DNA of 12,101 bases from Chamaesiphon sp. (GTDB taxonomy: Bacteria > Cyanobacteriota > Cyanobacteriia > Cyanobacteriales > Chamaesiphonaceae): the NCBI GenBank assembly GCA_026786125.1, contig JAJAYU010000027.1, forward strand, positions 1-12,101, in the 5' to 3' direction. Below the pieces are notes generated by a model. That model had not been told where the DNA came from. It worked only from the letters and a program-made list of their open reading frames with translations, and did no database searches. The translations under genes and the position numbers were made by a program. Of this stretch, positions 1-5,585 are shown piece by piece; position 1 is the first letter of the stretch; each line of letters starts with the position of its first letter.

Positions 1-52
1 CCGCGATTCCCCACCCGCTAATCCTTCGGATATAACGGGCGACCCCTCGCGG
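1..52. repeat. Nested palindromic element at window edge
   Basis: Three nested arms pair: CCGCGA (1-6) with TCGCGG (47-52), CCCG (14-17) with CGGG (36-39), and ATCC (21-24) with GGAT (28-31) around a TTC loop. The internal loops between arms are unpaired. The compact nested design is like the small palindromic repeats scattered in cyanobacterial genomes. It could also act as a hairpin in a transcript from either strand, but no T-run follows it. Since the window starts at base 1, the element may extend further left. Confidence 0.5.
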
Positions 53-137
53 AAGAAGTTGGCAAAAATCCTACGCAAAAAACGAGGAGGAAGGTGATAT
101 TGGAGATCCAGAAAAGGAGTTTGAATAGTAATTTCAT
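18..137 (-). CDS. Signal-peptide-like small ORF (39 aa), possibly a truncated secreted protein
   Basis: An ATG lies 32 nt beyond the exosortase stop on the same strand and opens 39 codons. The product starts with basic residues (MKLLFK), has a hydrophobic core (about residues 7-25, LLFWISNITFLLVF region) and a possible signal-peptidase site after residues 26-30 (PTSSA). The last nine residues (RGRPLYPKD) and the TAG stop are encoded inside the palindrome at 1-52. A plausible history is a secreted-protein gene cut short by a palindromic repeat; both other frames of this strand stay open to the window edge. No Shine-Dalgarno sequence is evident. It could also be a genuine short membrane peptide or chance. 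I do not recognise the protein. Confidence 0.3.
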   Translation of the reverse strand: MKLLFKLLFWISNITFLLVFCVGFLPTSSARGRPLYPKD

Positions 138-169
138 TTTGGGCTGGGGGTAAAAGAAATCTGGAGATT

Positions 170-1666
170 TTAATCCTTGGCTTGCTGAAGCCTGTCGATC
201 TGATCGTGTGTCTGTTTGATAAACCCTTGCACTGCCGCAGATGCTGGCGAATCAGCTCCATCAAACACCACCGAAACCATCGTCCACCGCGATTCGCGCC
301 GAAATACTTCATCCCAGAAGCGAGAATTAAAGTTATCAGTGGTACTGGTTGCCGATTGGAACCAATAAACAGCGGATCTTTTGCCATTGTCTAGGGACAA
401 CCATCTAGCAGTCACCTCTGGCGTTACTAGCTGCTGGATCTCCGGCGCGATTTTGTAGCCAATTGATGCCAAGCAGACTTCCGGTGAATGGTGCGCTTGC
501 CAAGTTGGACTGGCTACAAGCACTGAGGTTCCAGTCAGATCACCATATTGGAATTGTTGCTTGCGGGTGGTTACACCTGGATAGTTAGCAAAAAACTTCT
601 GTTCTGGACGATTGAGAGCCACTAGTTGAGTCTGCATCGGTGCCACCCACTCCAATTTTGATAAATCTACTGCGGCGATCAATCTATCTGTCTGTGGTAA
701 TGGCACGATCGCCAATGCTAGCAATAATCCCGCTAATCCCAATAGTGATCGCCAGTTCAGTCCCATCAGGGTAGTTTCAGCAGGATCTTCCACTCCCGCC
801 AAACTTCCCGTCTTTGGCACCCACCGCAGCAGTCCCCAGGTTAACAAACTAGCCATCACAAAGCCGATTAAACCCAGGGGCGCGTGCAGAATTTCTGCCC
901 ATGCTGGTTGGTGAAGTACGTGGGTGAGGATCGTCAAAATCAATACCCGTCCGGTATTGGCGATCGCCAGCAGCCCCAAATTCACCAATCCCACACCTAC
1001 CCAGCGCAACCCAATCTGCCGTCCTTCCAGCCAAGTAGCTGCCAGCAAAAATAGCGTCCCTGTCCACATGCTCTTGAGTCCGCTGCAAGGTAGATCCACA
1101 TAGGCAACCCCTGTTTCCAACACGATCACATCACCTGCCGAAATTGCCGAAATCTGCCATGAGTGTAAAATCCACTCGACAATCTGAGCGGTAAAGATCC
1201 GCGCTGGCGTGCCAACTCCCGTGCTAAACTGCACTCCAAACGGTAGCAAACAAGCGATCGCCACCGCCACTGGCAAACCTCGTTTCCAGACTGCTGGAGC
1301 CAACCATAAACCCATTAGCCCATAGCTGCCCAACAAAAATAACCCAACGGGTAACTGGACAAGTGACACCAGCCATTGAGTCGAAATCGCCGCTAAACCG
1401 CAACCAAATAGCAGCAGTAAGGGGATCCGATATAACCCTGGAGCCAGTTCAATTGATCGACGATACCGCCAACCCAGCGACAGCAATAGTAGGGCACCTG
1501 CGGCTAAGATCACCCCATTAAAGAGAGAGATATCAGCGATCAATATTGCTAGCCAATCAAGTGCCGATCGATTCAGATACAGCCAGCTCCCACCGATCGA
1601 GATCGATCCCACCACTAGACCCCGATCTAGTCCAGTTTTGCGGCGCAACAGAGGGATATCTATCAT
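170..1666 (-). CDS. xrtO: Exosortase O-type transpeptidase with fused EpsI-like C-terminal domain
   Basis: This 498-residue integral membrane protein belongs to the exosortase family, which cuts C-terminal sorting signals (PEP-CTERM type) and transfers the protein to an envelope acceptor. Residues 1-285 are strongly hydrophobic with about eight or more membrane segments. The catalytic triad is visible: Cys194 in DLPCSGLKS, Arg240 in ANTGRVL and His261 in HAPLGLIGF. After another hydrophobic segment (about 305-322) comes a soluble EpsI/DUF3485-like domain (about 335-490) with its His393 and Cys398 in HSPEVCLASIGY. A fused length near 500 fits the cyanobacterial XrtO type better than the 270-300-residue cyanoexosortases; the letter O is from memory and less certain than the family. 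The start is the ATG at 1666. A perfect inverted repeat sits 24 nt upstream. No target protein with a clear sorting signal is seen in this window. Confidence 0.87.
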   Translation of the reverse strand: MIDIPLLRRKTGLDRGLVVGSISIGGSWLYLNRSALDWLAILIADISLFNGVILAAGALLLLSLGWRYRRSIELAPGLYRIPLLLLFGCGLAAISTQWLVSLVQLPVGLFLLGSYGLMGLWLAPAVWKRGLPVAVAIACLLPFGVQFSTGVGTPARIFTAQIVEWILHSWQISAISAGDVIVLETGVAYVDLPCSGLKSMWTGTLFLLAATWLEGRQIGLRWVGVGLVNLGLLAIANTGRVLILTILTHVLHQPAWAEILHAPLGLIGFVMASLLTWGLLRWVPKTGSLAGVEDPAETTLMGLNWRSLLGLAGLLLALAIVPLPQTDRLIAAVDLSKLEWVAPMQTQLVALNRPEQKFFANYPGVTTRKQQFQYGDLTGTSVLVASPTWQAHHSPEVCLASIGYKIAPEIQQLVTPEVTARWLSLDNGKRSAVYWFQSATSTTDNFNSRFWDEVFRRESRWTMVSVVFDGADSPASAAVQGFIKQTHDQIDRLQQAKD

Positions 1667-1690
1667 AAAACTTGCAATCTTTGTTAATTT

Positions 1691-1721
1691 AGATCCAATC
1701 GATATCCTATCGATTGGATCT
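1691..1721. promoter_or_regulatory. Perfect 13-bp inverted repeat in the exosortase leader
   Basis: AGATCCAATCGAT (1691-1703) and its exact reverse complement (1709-1721) flank a five-base loop, ATCCT. The repeat ends 24 nt before the exosortase ATG and lies about 140 nt past the DUF948 stop. A 13-bp perfect stem is unlikely by chance. It may be an operator, a leader hairpin or a terminator for the upstream operon, but no T-run follows on either strand, which argues against a standard intrinsic terminator. Confidence 0.6.
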
Positions 1722-1826
1722 GTTCAATACAAGTATTACATACAGACTAACAAACAATAATTCCGGAAAAATTGGTTAAAAACGCCTGAATTGAGACAAA
1801 GTTTCTGATCTTTTAAACCTAAAAAT

Positions 1827-1866
1827 CCCCAAGTCCCCAAGTCTCCCAGTCCCCCTGTCCCCTTAC
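1827..1866. repeat. Octamer short tandem repeat (CCCCAAGT type)
   Basis: Period-8 units read CCCCAAGT, CCCCAAGT, CTCCCAGT, CCCCCTGT, then a decayed CCCCTTAC. The array runs into the stop codon of the DUF948 gene (stop 1863-1865, minus strand). It is the same repeat class as the array at 4802-4857. Confidence 0.8.
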
Positions 1867-2324
1867 CTCCGATCCTGCCAAGTACTCCAAGCAGCTTTTA
1901 CCCCTACCCACACACTGCGGGTATTCGTCTGGACATTTCCCGCTTGCTTTTTGACAACAGCCAGACTCAGATCTACTTGCTGTGCAACTGCGGCGGCACT
2001 CTGGACTCCTTGAGACATTTCATCACTGAGATCGCCCAATTCCAACCCCGCGAGTCTAATTGCTTCCAGTGTCGGGGGTAATTCTCGATCAAGTTTATCA
2101 AATAATTTTTCGGCACTTCTCGCCGCACGAGACACATCCTGAATCGCCGGAAAAGCAGCAACTAATAAAGCCGTCAAACTAACAGCAACGAGCAAAATCG
2201 AGCAGCCTAGTAATAGCAATGGATTGTTGATAGTTGCTGGTGATAGTAGAGTGTCTGCTCCAGCAGTAGCCTCGCTGTTTACAAAGCCTTCTAGAGGAAA
2301 GGAGAATAGTTGAAAATTATTCAT
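1863..2324 (-). CDS. DUF948 domain-containing membrane protein
   Basis: The protein has 153 residues with one clear transmembrane helix (about 35-59, NPLLLLGCSILLVAVSL onward), preceded by a 34-residue N-terminal stretch. It is followed by an amphipathic, probably coiled-coil region (about 62-130) rich in Ala, Leu, Asp and Glu, which is the usual plan of the DUF948 family. The molecular function of the family is unknown; members often sit beside YtxH genes, as here. The start ATG (2324) overlaps the end of the YtxH gene by 8 nt, which points to translational coupling. The stop codon lies at the edge of an octamer tandem repeat, so the extreme C-terminus (WQDRR) may vary between strains. Confidence 0.8.
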   Translation of the reverse strand: MNNFQLFSFPLEGFVNSEATAGADTLLSPATINNPLLLLGCSILLVAVSLTALLVAAFPAIQDVSRAARSAEKLFDKLDRELPPTLEAIRLAGLELGDLSDEMSQGVQSAAAVAQQVDLSLAVVKKQAGNVQTNTRSVWVGVKAAWSTWQDRR

Positions 2325-2649
2325 CTACCTCACGAGCAGATTTGGGCTGAGTGGGGGTGTTGAGTTCGCGGACGGATTGACTGGCGACGATGCCAGCAGA
2401 GATAGCAGTAGATAGTCGATCAAGTGTATCATGCCATCGATCGCCTGTAGCAGCAGAGAGCTTATCAGCTTGAAGTTGAACGCTACTAGCAATATCTTCC
2501 GCCATTTGGGGTACTGCGGATACGGTTTTGTTCAAAATTTTGCGCGTATCTCGCCCTTTACGGGGAGCTGCTAATAGTCCAGCCACAGCTCCAATTACCG
2601 CTCCGACGAATATGCCGCCAATAAATGTACTCTGATTCTTGTCTGCCAT
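2317..2649 (-). CDS. YtxH domain-containing protein
   Basis: This 110-residue protein has a glycine/alanine-rich transmembrane segment (about 8-27, FIGGIFVGAVIGAVAGLLAA) directly followed by the family signature APRKGRDTR (28-36). An amphipathic helical tail (about 40-95) comes next, then a charged end. The YtxH family is linked to general stress responses in Bacillus, but its biochemical role is not known. It lies 20 nt after the WecA-like gene and overlaps the DUF948 gene by 8 nt, so all three are probably co-transcribed. The pairing YtxH plus DUF948 suggests a small membrane-anchored partnership; that is inference from context. Confidence 0.85.
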   Translation of the reverse strand: MADKNQSTFIGGIFVGAVIGAVAGLLAAPRKGRDTRKILNKTVSAVPQMAEDIASSVQLQADKLSAATGDRWHDTLDRLSTAISAGIVASQSVRELNTPTQPKSAREVDE

Positions 2650-2669
2650 AAATTAATAATTCCTAACAC

Positions 2670-3806
2670 CTAATTCAAAGGTTTATCATCTGGATTTGGA
2701 CTAGCAACATCTGGCACTTTGACGATCGCCCGTAGCCGCAGCAAGACTGTCATGATTAATAGTAGGGCAATCCCGACAGCCGTAACGACGATCGCCATTG
2801 ATTTAGCACCTTGCATTTGCATCGCAATAATCCCACCCGCGAGGGTAACACCCCACAAAATCAACGCTGAATGTCTTTGGGAAAATCCTTGTGCTAGTAA
2901 TCGATGATGTAGATGATCTTTGCCTGGAGTACTTAGGGGATTATGTCCTGAGAGCAAGCGTTTGATAATCACTTGACTAGTATCGATCACCGGAACCAAA
3001 AACAACATAACGATCGGAATCAGCGAAGTAACATTTGTCACTTTCACATTCCCCAAAATACTGGTAGCTGCCAAAACATAGCCTAGAAAATAAGCCCCAG
3101 CATCCCCCATGAAAATTCGAGAAGGATGATAATTGTGTCTCAGAAATCCTAAGGCTGCTCCAGCCACACCTGCGGAAATCAAGGTAGCCGCTGCTCTCGC
3201 TTCAAATTGAGCAGATACAGCTAATAAACTCATCGCGCTAATAAAGCTCACACCTCCAGCTAAACCATCCATCCCATCCATCAAATTCACCGCATTGGTA
3301 ATCCCGACGATCCAGAATACTGTTAGGACAACCGACAGAATCCCGTCAATGGGCGCGCCAAAATAGACAACATGAATTTGGATACCACAGACAACCAGCA
3401 ATAGTGCCGTCAAAATTTGGACAATCAGTCTAAATAACGCGGGTAATCCGCCAAATTGATCGTCGATAAATCCGACAATGACTAGGACTGAGCCTCCGAG
3501 TAAGATGGCTAGTATCGCCACTTGAACCTTGATCAGCACTCCTGTGGAGAGACATCCCGCCAGAATAATTGCCGCAATTACGCCCGTATAAATTGCCAAT
3601 CCCCCCGCATTTGGTGACGGCTCCTGATTTAATCTGCGGGCATTTGGGAGATCTGCCCAACCGACTTTGAGGGCAAAAGTGCGTACCTTGGGAATAAACA
3701 AATAGGTGACGATCCATGCAAACATAAAAGTTAGCACCACGGATAGCCAGCCACGCCCATGCGGGTCAGCAATCCCGATCGAATTCATAAAACTATCAAA
3801 AGTCAT
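2670..3806 (-). CDS. wecA: MraY/WecA-family polyprenyl-phosphate sugar-1-phosphate transferase
   Basis: This 378-residue polytopic membrane protein of the GT4/MraY superfamily transfers a HexNAc-1-phosphate from a UDP-sugar to a polyprenyl phosphate. That is the first step of a lipid-linked envelope glycan. Family motifs occur in order: DLPNARRLNQEPSPNAGG (52-69), the metal-binding pair Asp115-Asp116 in GFIDDQFGG, NAVNLMDGMDGLAGG (171-185), MGDAGAYFLG (233-242) and KDHLHHRL (296-303). The His motif and the lack of MraY-specific features favour WecA/TagO-type over MraY; the exact sugar (GlcNAc is typical) cannot be read from sequence. It starts 8 nt after the Zur-like gene stops, and YtxH follows 20 nt later. 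The downstream exosortase gene fits a shared cell-surface theme. Confidence 0.88.
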   Translation of the reverse strand: MTFDSFMNSIGIADPHGRGWLSVVLTFMFAWIVTYLFIPKVRTFALKVGWADLPNARRLNQEPSPNAGGLAIYTGVIAAIILAGCLSTGVLIKVQVAILAILLGGSVLVIVGFIDDQFGGLPALFRLIVQILTALLLVVCGIQIHVVYFGAPIDGILSVVLTVFWIVGITNAVNLMDGMDGLAGGVSFISAMSLLAVSAQFEARAAATLISAGVAGAALGFLRHNYHPSRIFMGDAGAYFLGYVLAATSILGNVKVTNVTSLIPIVMLFLVPVIDTSQVIIKRLLSGHNPLSTPGKDHLHHRLLAQGFSQRHSALILWGVTLAGGIIAMQMQGAKSMAIVVTAVGIALLLIMTVLLRLRAIVKVPDVASPNPDDKPLN

Positions 3807-3814
3807 AGATGTTC

Positions 3815-4267
3815 CTATTCAGATTGATCGTGGCTGTGATGGTGATGGGAATGAGCAACTCGATTTTTATCATTATTGTTTACTTCTGTTGGCGCGCAAG
3901 CTAGACATACTCCAAAGAATTCGAGTGTGTGATAGTAAATTTTAAATCGATGCAGTGATTCTAGTCTTTGTTCTAACTGTTCAACCGGACACTCATCGAT
4001 CGGGATCGATTCTCCACAATGCAAGCAGGTCAAATGATGTCGATCGGCTTGCACACAACTATACAATGATTCACCTGTCGATAATGTTCGACCTTGAACG
4101 CTACCCTCTAATTTTAAACTCTCTAAAGCACGGTAAACAGTTGCAAGTCCAACGGTTTCATTACGAGTTCGCAGTTCGACATAAATATCTTGAGCCGAAA
4201 TCCCGCGATCGAATTGCTTCAGGAGTTGTAATATACGTTCTTGGCTGCGAGTTCGATCGGATTTCAT
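3815..4267 (-). CDS. zur: Fur-family regulator, Zur (FurB)-like
   Basis: This 150-residue DNA-binding metal sensor has a winged-helix N-terminal half (about 5-75) with recognition helix LATVYRALESL (41-51). The C-terminal dimerisation half has two CxxC pairs, Cys81/Cys84 and Cys121/Cys124, for structural zinc. His77, His78, Asp91, Glu92 and His113 are candidate regulatory ligands. The block TCLHCGESIPIDECPVEQLE and the YYHTLEFFGVC segment match my memory of cyanobacterial Zur/FurB rather than FurA or PerR. The tail carries a His cluster (139-146, HSHHHHSH) that could bind Zn or Ni. Zur normally represses zinc-uptake genes when zinc is replete. It heads the operon with the WecA-like gene 8 nt downstream. 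I see no convincing Zur box in the upstream spacer. Confidence 0.8.
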   Translation of the reverse strand: MKSDRTRSQERILQLLKQFDRGISAQDIYVELRTRNETVGLATVYRALESLKLEGSVQGRTLSTGESLYSCVQADRHHLTCLHCGESIPIDECPVEQLEQRLESLHRFKIYYHTLEFFGVCLACAPTEVNNNDKNRVAHSHHHHSHDQSE

Positions 4268-4312
4268 GGGAAAGTGCTTAGTTAGGCAAGGTTTGTACTT
4301 AGTTCTGGAAGG

Positions 4313-4340
4313 CTTTAGGTTTTAGGCTTTAGGCTTTAGG
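4313..4340. repeat. Heptamer short tandem repeat (CTTTAGG)x4
   Basis: Four contiguous 7-bp units read CTTTAGG, TTTTAGG, CTTTAGG, CTTTAGG, followed by GGAAT. This is a typical cyanobacterial short tandemly repeated repetitive (STRR) array, about 45 nt upstream of the zur start. Confidence 0.85.
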
Positions 4341-4445
4341 GAATACTCCTTACTCTTATGGATACACGTTTGAAATTGAAGATTTGGCATAAATGACAGC
4401 CGAGGTTGGTACTAGTTTACAATTGGTGGTGATAGATTTAAGTTT

Positions 4446-4488
4446 GTTCTTTGGCGTAGCCTCTGTCTAAGCAGGAGCCTACCAGAAC
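4446..4488. repeat. Imperfect inverted repeat upstream of purS
   Basis: GTTCT (4446-4450) pairs with AGAAC (4484-4488), and the inner sequence around TGGCGTAGCCTCTG pairs, with a bulge and mismatches, with CAGGAGCCTACCA. It resembles the decayed GGCGTAGCC-type palindromes common between cyanobacterial genes. It ends near the expected -35 position of the purS promoter, so it may influence it. Confidence 0.4.
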
Positions 4489-4501
4489 TAATCGCTGTAT
4501 C

Positions 4502-4507
4502 TATAAT
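4502..4507 (+). promoter_or_regulatory. Candidate -10 element of purS promoter
   Basis: A perfect TATAAT hexamer sits 23 nt before the purS start. It would give a leader of about 15-18 nt that includes the AGGGA ribosome-binding site. The -35 region (about 4479-4484, CCTACC) is poor, so an activator or a different promoter is possible. Confidence 0.4.
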
Positions 4508-4520
4508 TATCGCAAAGTTG

Positions 4521-4525
4521 AGGGA
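4521..4525 (+). promoter_or_regulatory. Ribosome-binding site deciding the purS TTG start
   Basis: AGGGA lies 5 nt before the TTG at 4531. This supports the rare start codon and the full PurS N-terminus (MKQKYQARIYV), for which no ATG or GTG alternative would retain the first beta strand. Confidence 0.6.
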
Positions 4526-4530
4526 TTCCG

Positions 4531-4791
4531 TTGAAGCAAAAATATCAAGCGCGCATTTATGTTACACTTCGTTCCTCTGTACTCGATCCTGCGGGTACGG
4601 CAGTACAGTCTGGTTTAGCACACATGGGCTACACGGATGTCGAAAGTGTTCGGATCGGTAAATATATCGAAGTTAATCTCAGTGCCACTGATGAAGCAGA
4701 AGCACACCAGCAATTAGACGTGATGTGTGACCAACTTTTCGCTAATCCAGTAATTGAGAATTATCGGGTTGAATTAGAGGATAGGGAATAG
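4531..4791 (+). CDS. purS: Phosphoribosylformylglycinamidine synthase subunit PurS
   Basis: PurS is the small 86-residue subunit of the three-part FGAM synthetase (PurL-PurQ-PurS), which converts FGAR, glutamine and ATP to FGAM in purine synthesis. It bridges PurL and PurQ and helps pass ammonia. Typical features are the first strand YQARIYVTLRSSVLDPAG, the GYTDVESVRIGKYIEV segment (33-49) and the final strand around NPVIENYRVEL. The start is a TTG with a good ribosome site. The last residues (Asp-Arg-Glu) and the TAG stop are read from an AGGGAAT tandem repeat, so the natural C-terminus has apparently been reset by the repeat. purQ follows after 75 nt. Confidence 0.95.
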   Translation: MKQKYQARIYVTLRSSVLDPAGTAVQSGLAHMGYTDVESVRIGKYIEVNLSATDEAEAHQQLDVMCDQLFANPVIENYRVELEDRE

Positions 4792-4857
4792 GGAATATTA
4801 TCCCCCAGTCCCCCAGTCTTCCAGTCTTCCAGTCCCCCAGTCCCCTCGTCCCCCTCC
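4783..4857. repeat. Compound short tandem repeats between purS and purQ
   Basis: Two AGGGAAT heptamers (4783-4796) contain the purS stop. They are followed by a period-8 array at 4802-4857: CCCCCAGT x2, CTTCCAGT x2, CCCCCAGT, CCCCTCGT and CCCCCTCC. Nearly the whole purS-purQ gap is repeat sequence, and it leaves a pyrimidine-rich stretch instead of a Shine-Dalgarno sequence before the purQ GTG. Confidence 0.88.
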
Positions 4858-4866
4858 TCCCTCACT

Positions 4867-5517
4867 GTGAAATTTGGAATAATTGTCTTCCCTGGCTCTA
4901 ACTGCGATCGCGATGTGGTATACGTTACCCGCGATCTGCTCGGACAACCTACCCGCACTATTTGGCATGAAGAAACCGATCTACAGGATGTAGATGTGGT
5001 GGTTGTGCCTGGGGGCTTTAGTTATGGTGATTACCTCCGCTGTGGAGCAATCGCTAGATTCTCCCCCATCATGAAAGCCGTTGTCGCCCACGCTACCCAA
5101 GGTAAATATGTTTTAGGTATCTGCAATGGTTTTCAGGTGCTAACCGAGGCAGGATTACTGCCTGGGGCACTAGTTCGCAATCGGGATATGCACTTTATTT
5201 GCGATCGAGTTCCCCTCACCGTTGAGAGTACAGATTCGATCTGGACCCAAGGCTATACTAACACCTCGATTAATCTGCCGATCGCTCACGGTGAAGGCTG
5301 CTATCATGCCGATCCTGAGACACTCGATCAATTAGAGTCCAACGGACAAGTATTATTTAGATACGCTGGCACCAATCCCAATGGATCCTTAAATAATATT
5401 GCCGGAATCTGCAATGAAACCAAAAATGTACTAGGAATGATGCCTCACCCCGAACGAGCGGCAGATCCGATCCTCAGCAACGCCGATGGTATTCAGTTGT
5501 TCAAAAATCTGATCTAG
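4867..5517 (+). CDS. purQ: Phosphoribosylformylglycinamidine synthase subunit PurQ (glutaminase)
   Basis: PurQ is the class I glutamine amidotransferase subunit of FGAM synthetase and releases ammonia from glutamine for PurL. All catalytic residues are present at the same positions as in the well-studied Bacillus enzyme: Cys86 in LGICNGFQVL, then His194 and Glu196 in MMPHPERAA. The N-terminal FGIIVFPGSNCDRD and the oxyanion-forming VPGGFSYGDYLRCG are typical. The length of 216 is slightly below the usual 220-230. The start is GTG (4867), with no ribosome site because a tandem repeat lies directly upstream; translation may depend on coupling to purS. purL is not in the window. Confidence 0.96.
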   Translation: MKFGIIVFPGSNCDRDVVYVTRDLLGQPTRTIWHEETDLQDVDVVVVPGGFSYGDYLRCGAIARFSPIMKAVVAHATQGKYVLGICNGFQVLTEAGLLPGALVRNRDMHFICDRVPLTVESTDSIWTQGYTNTSINLPIAHGEGCYHADPETLDQLESNGQVLFRYAGTNPNGSLNNIAGICNETKNVLGMMPHPERAADPILSNADGIQLFKNLI

Positions 5518-5585
5518 GTAAATGCCAACTGCGCCCAGTGAGAGTAGTCGAACTGTCAACCGAATGAATAAGCTGCGTCCTTAAT

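Larger units (their letters stand above)
4268..4530. other. Divergent intergenic region between zur and purS
   Basis: This 263-nt spacer should hold both divergent promoters. It contains a four-unit heptamer array (4313-4340), an imperfect inverted repeat (4446-4488) and a consensus -10 hexamer for purS (4502-4507). I see no ORF or RNA gene. No clear promoter for the zur operon could be picked out on the minus strand. Confidence 0.6.

Noticed and set aside
4496..4512. Possible Zur box near TATAATTAT upstream of purS
   Set aside because: Only a weak half-site; it lacks the full inverted TGATAAT-type symmetry and is better explained as the purS -10 element.
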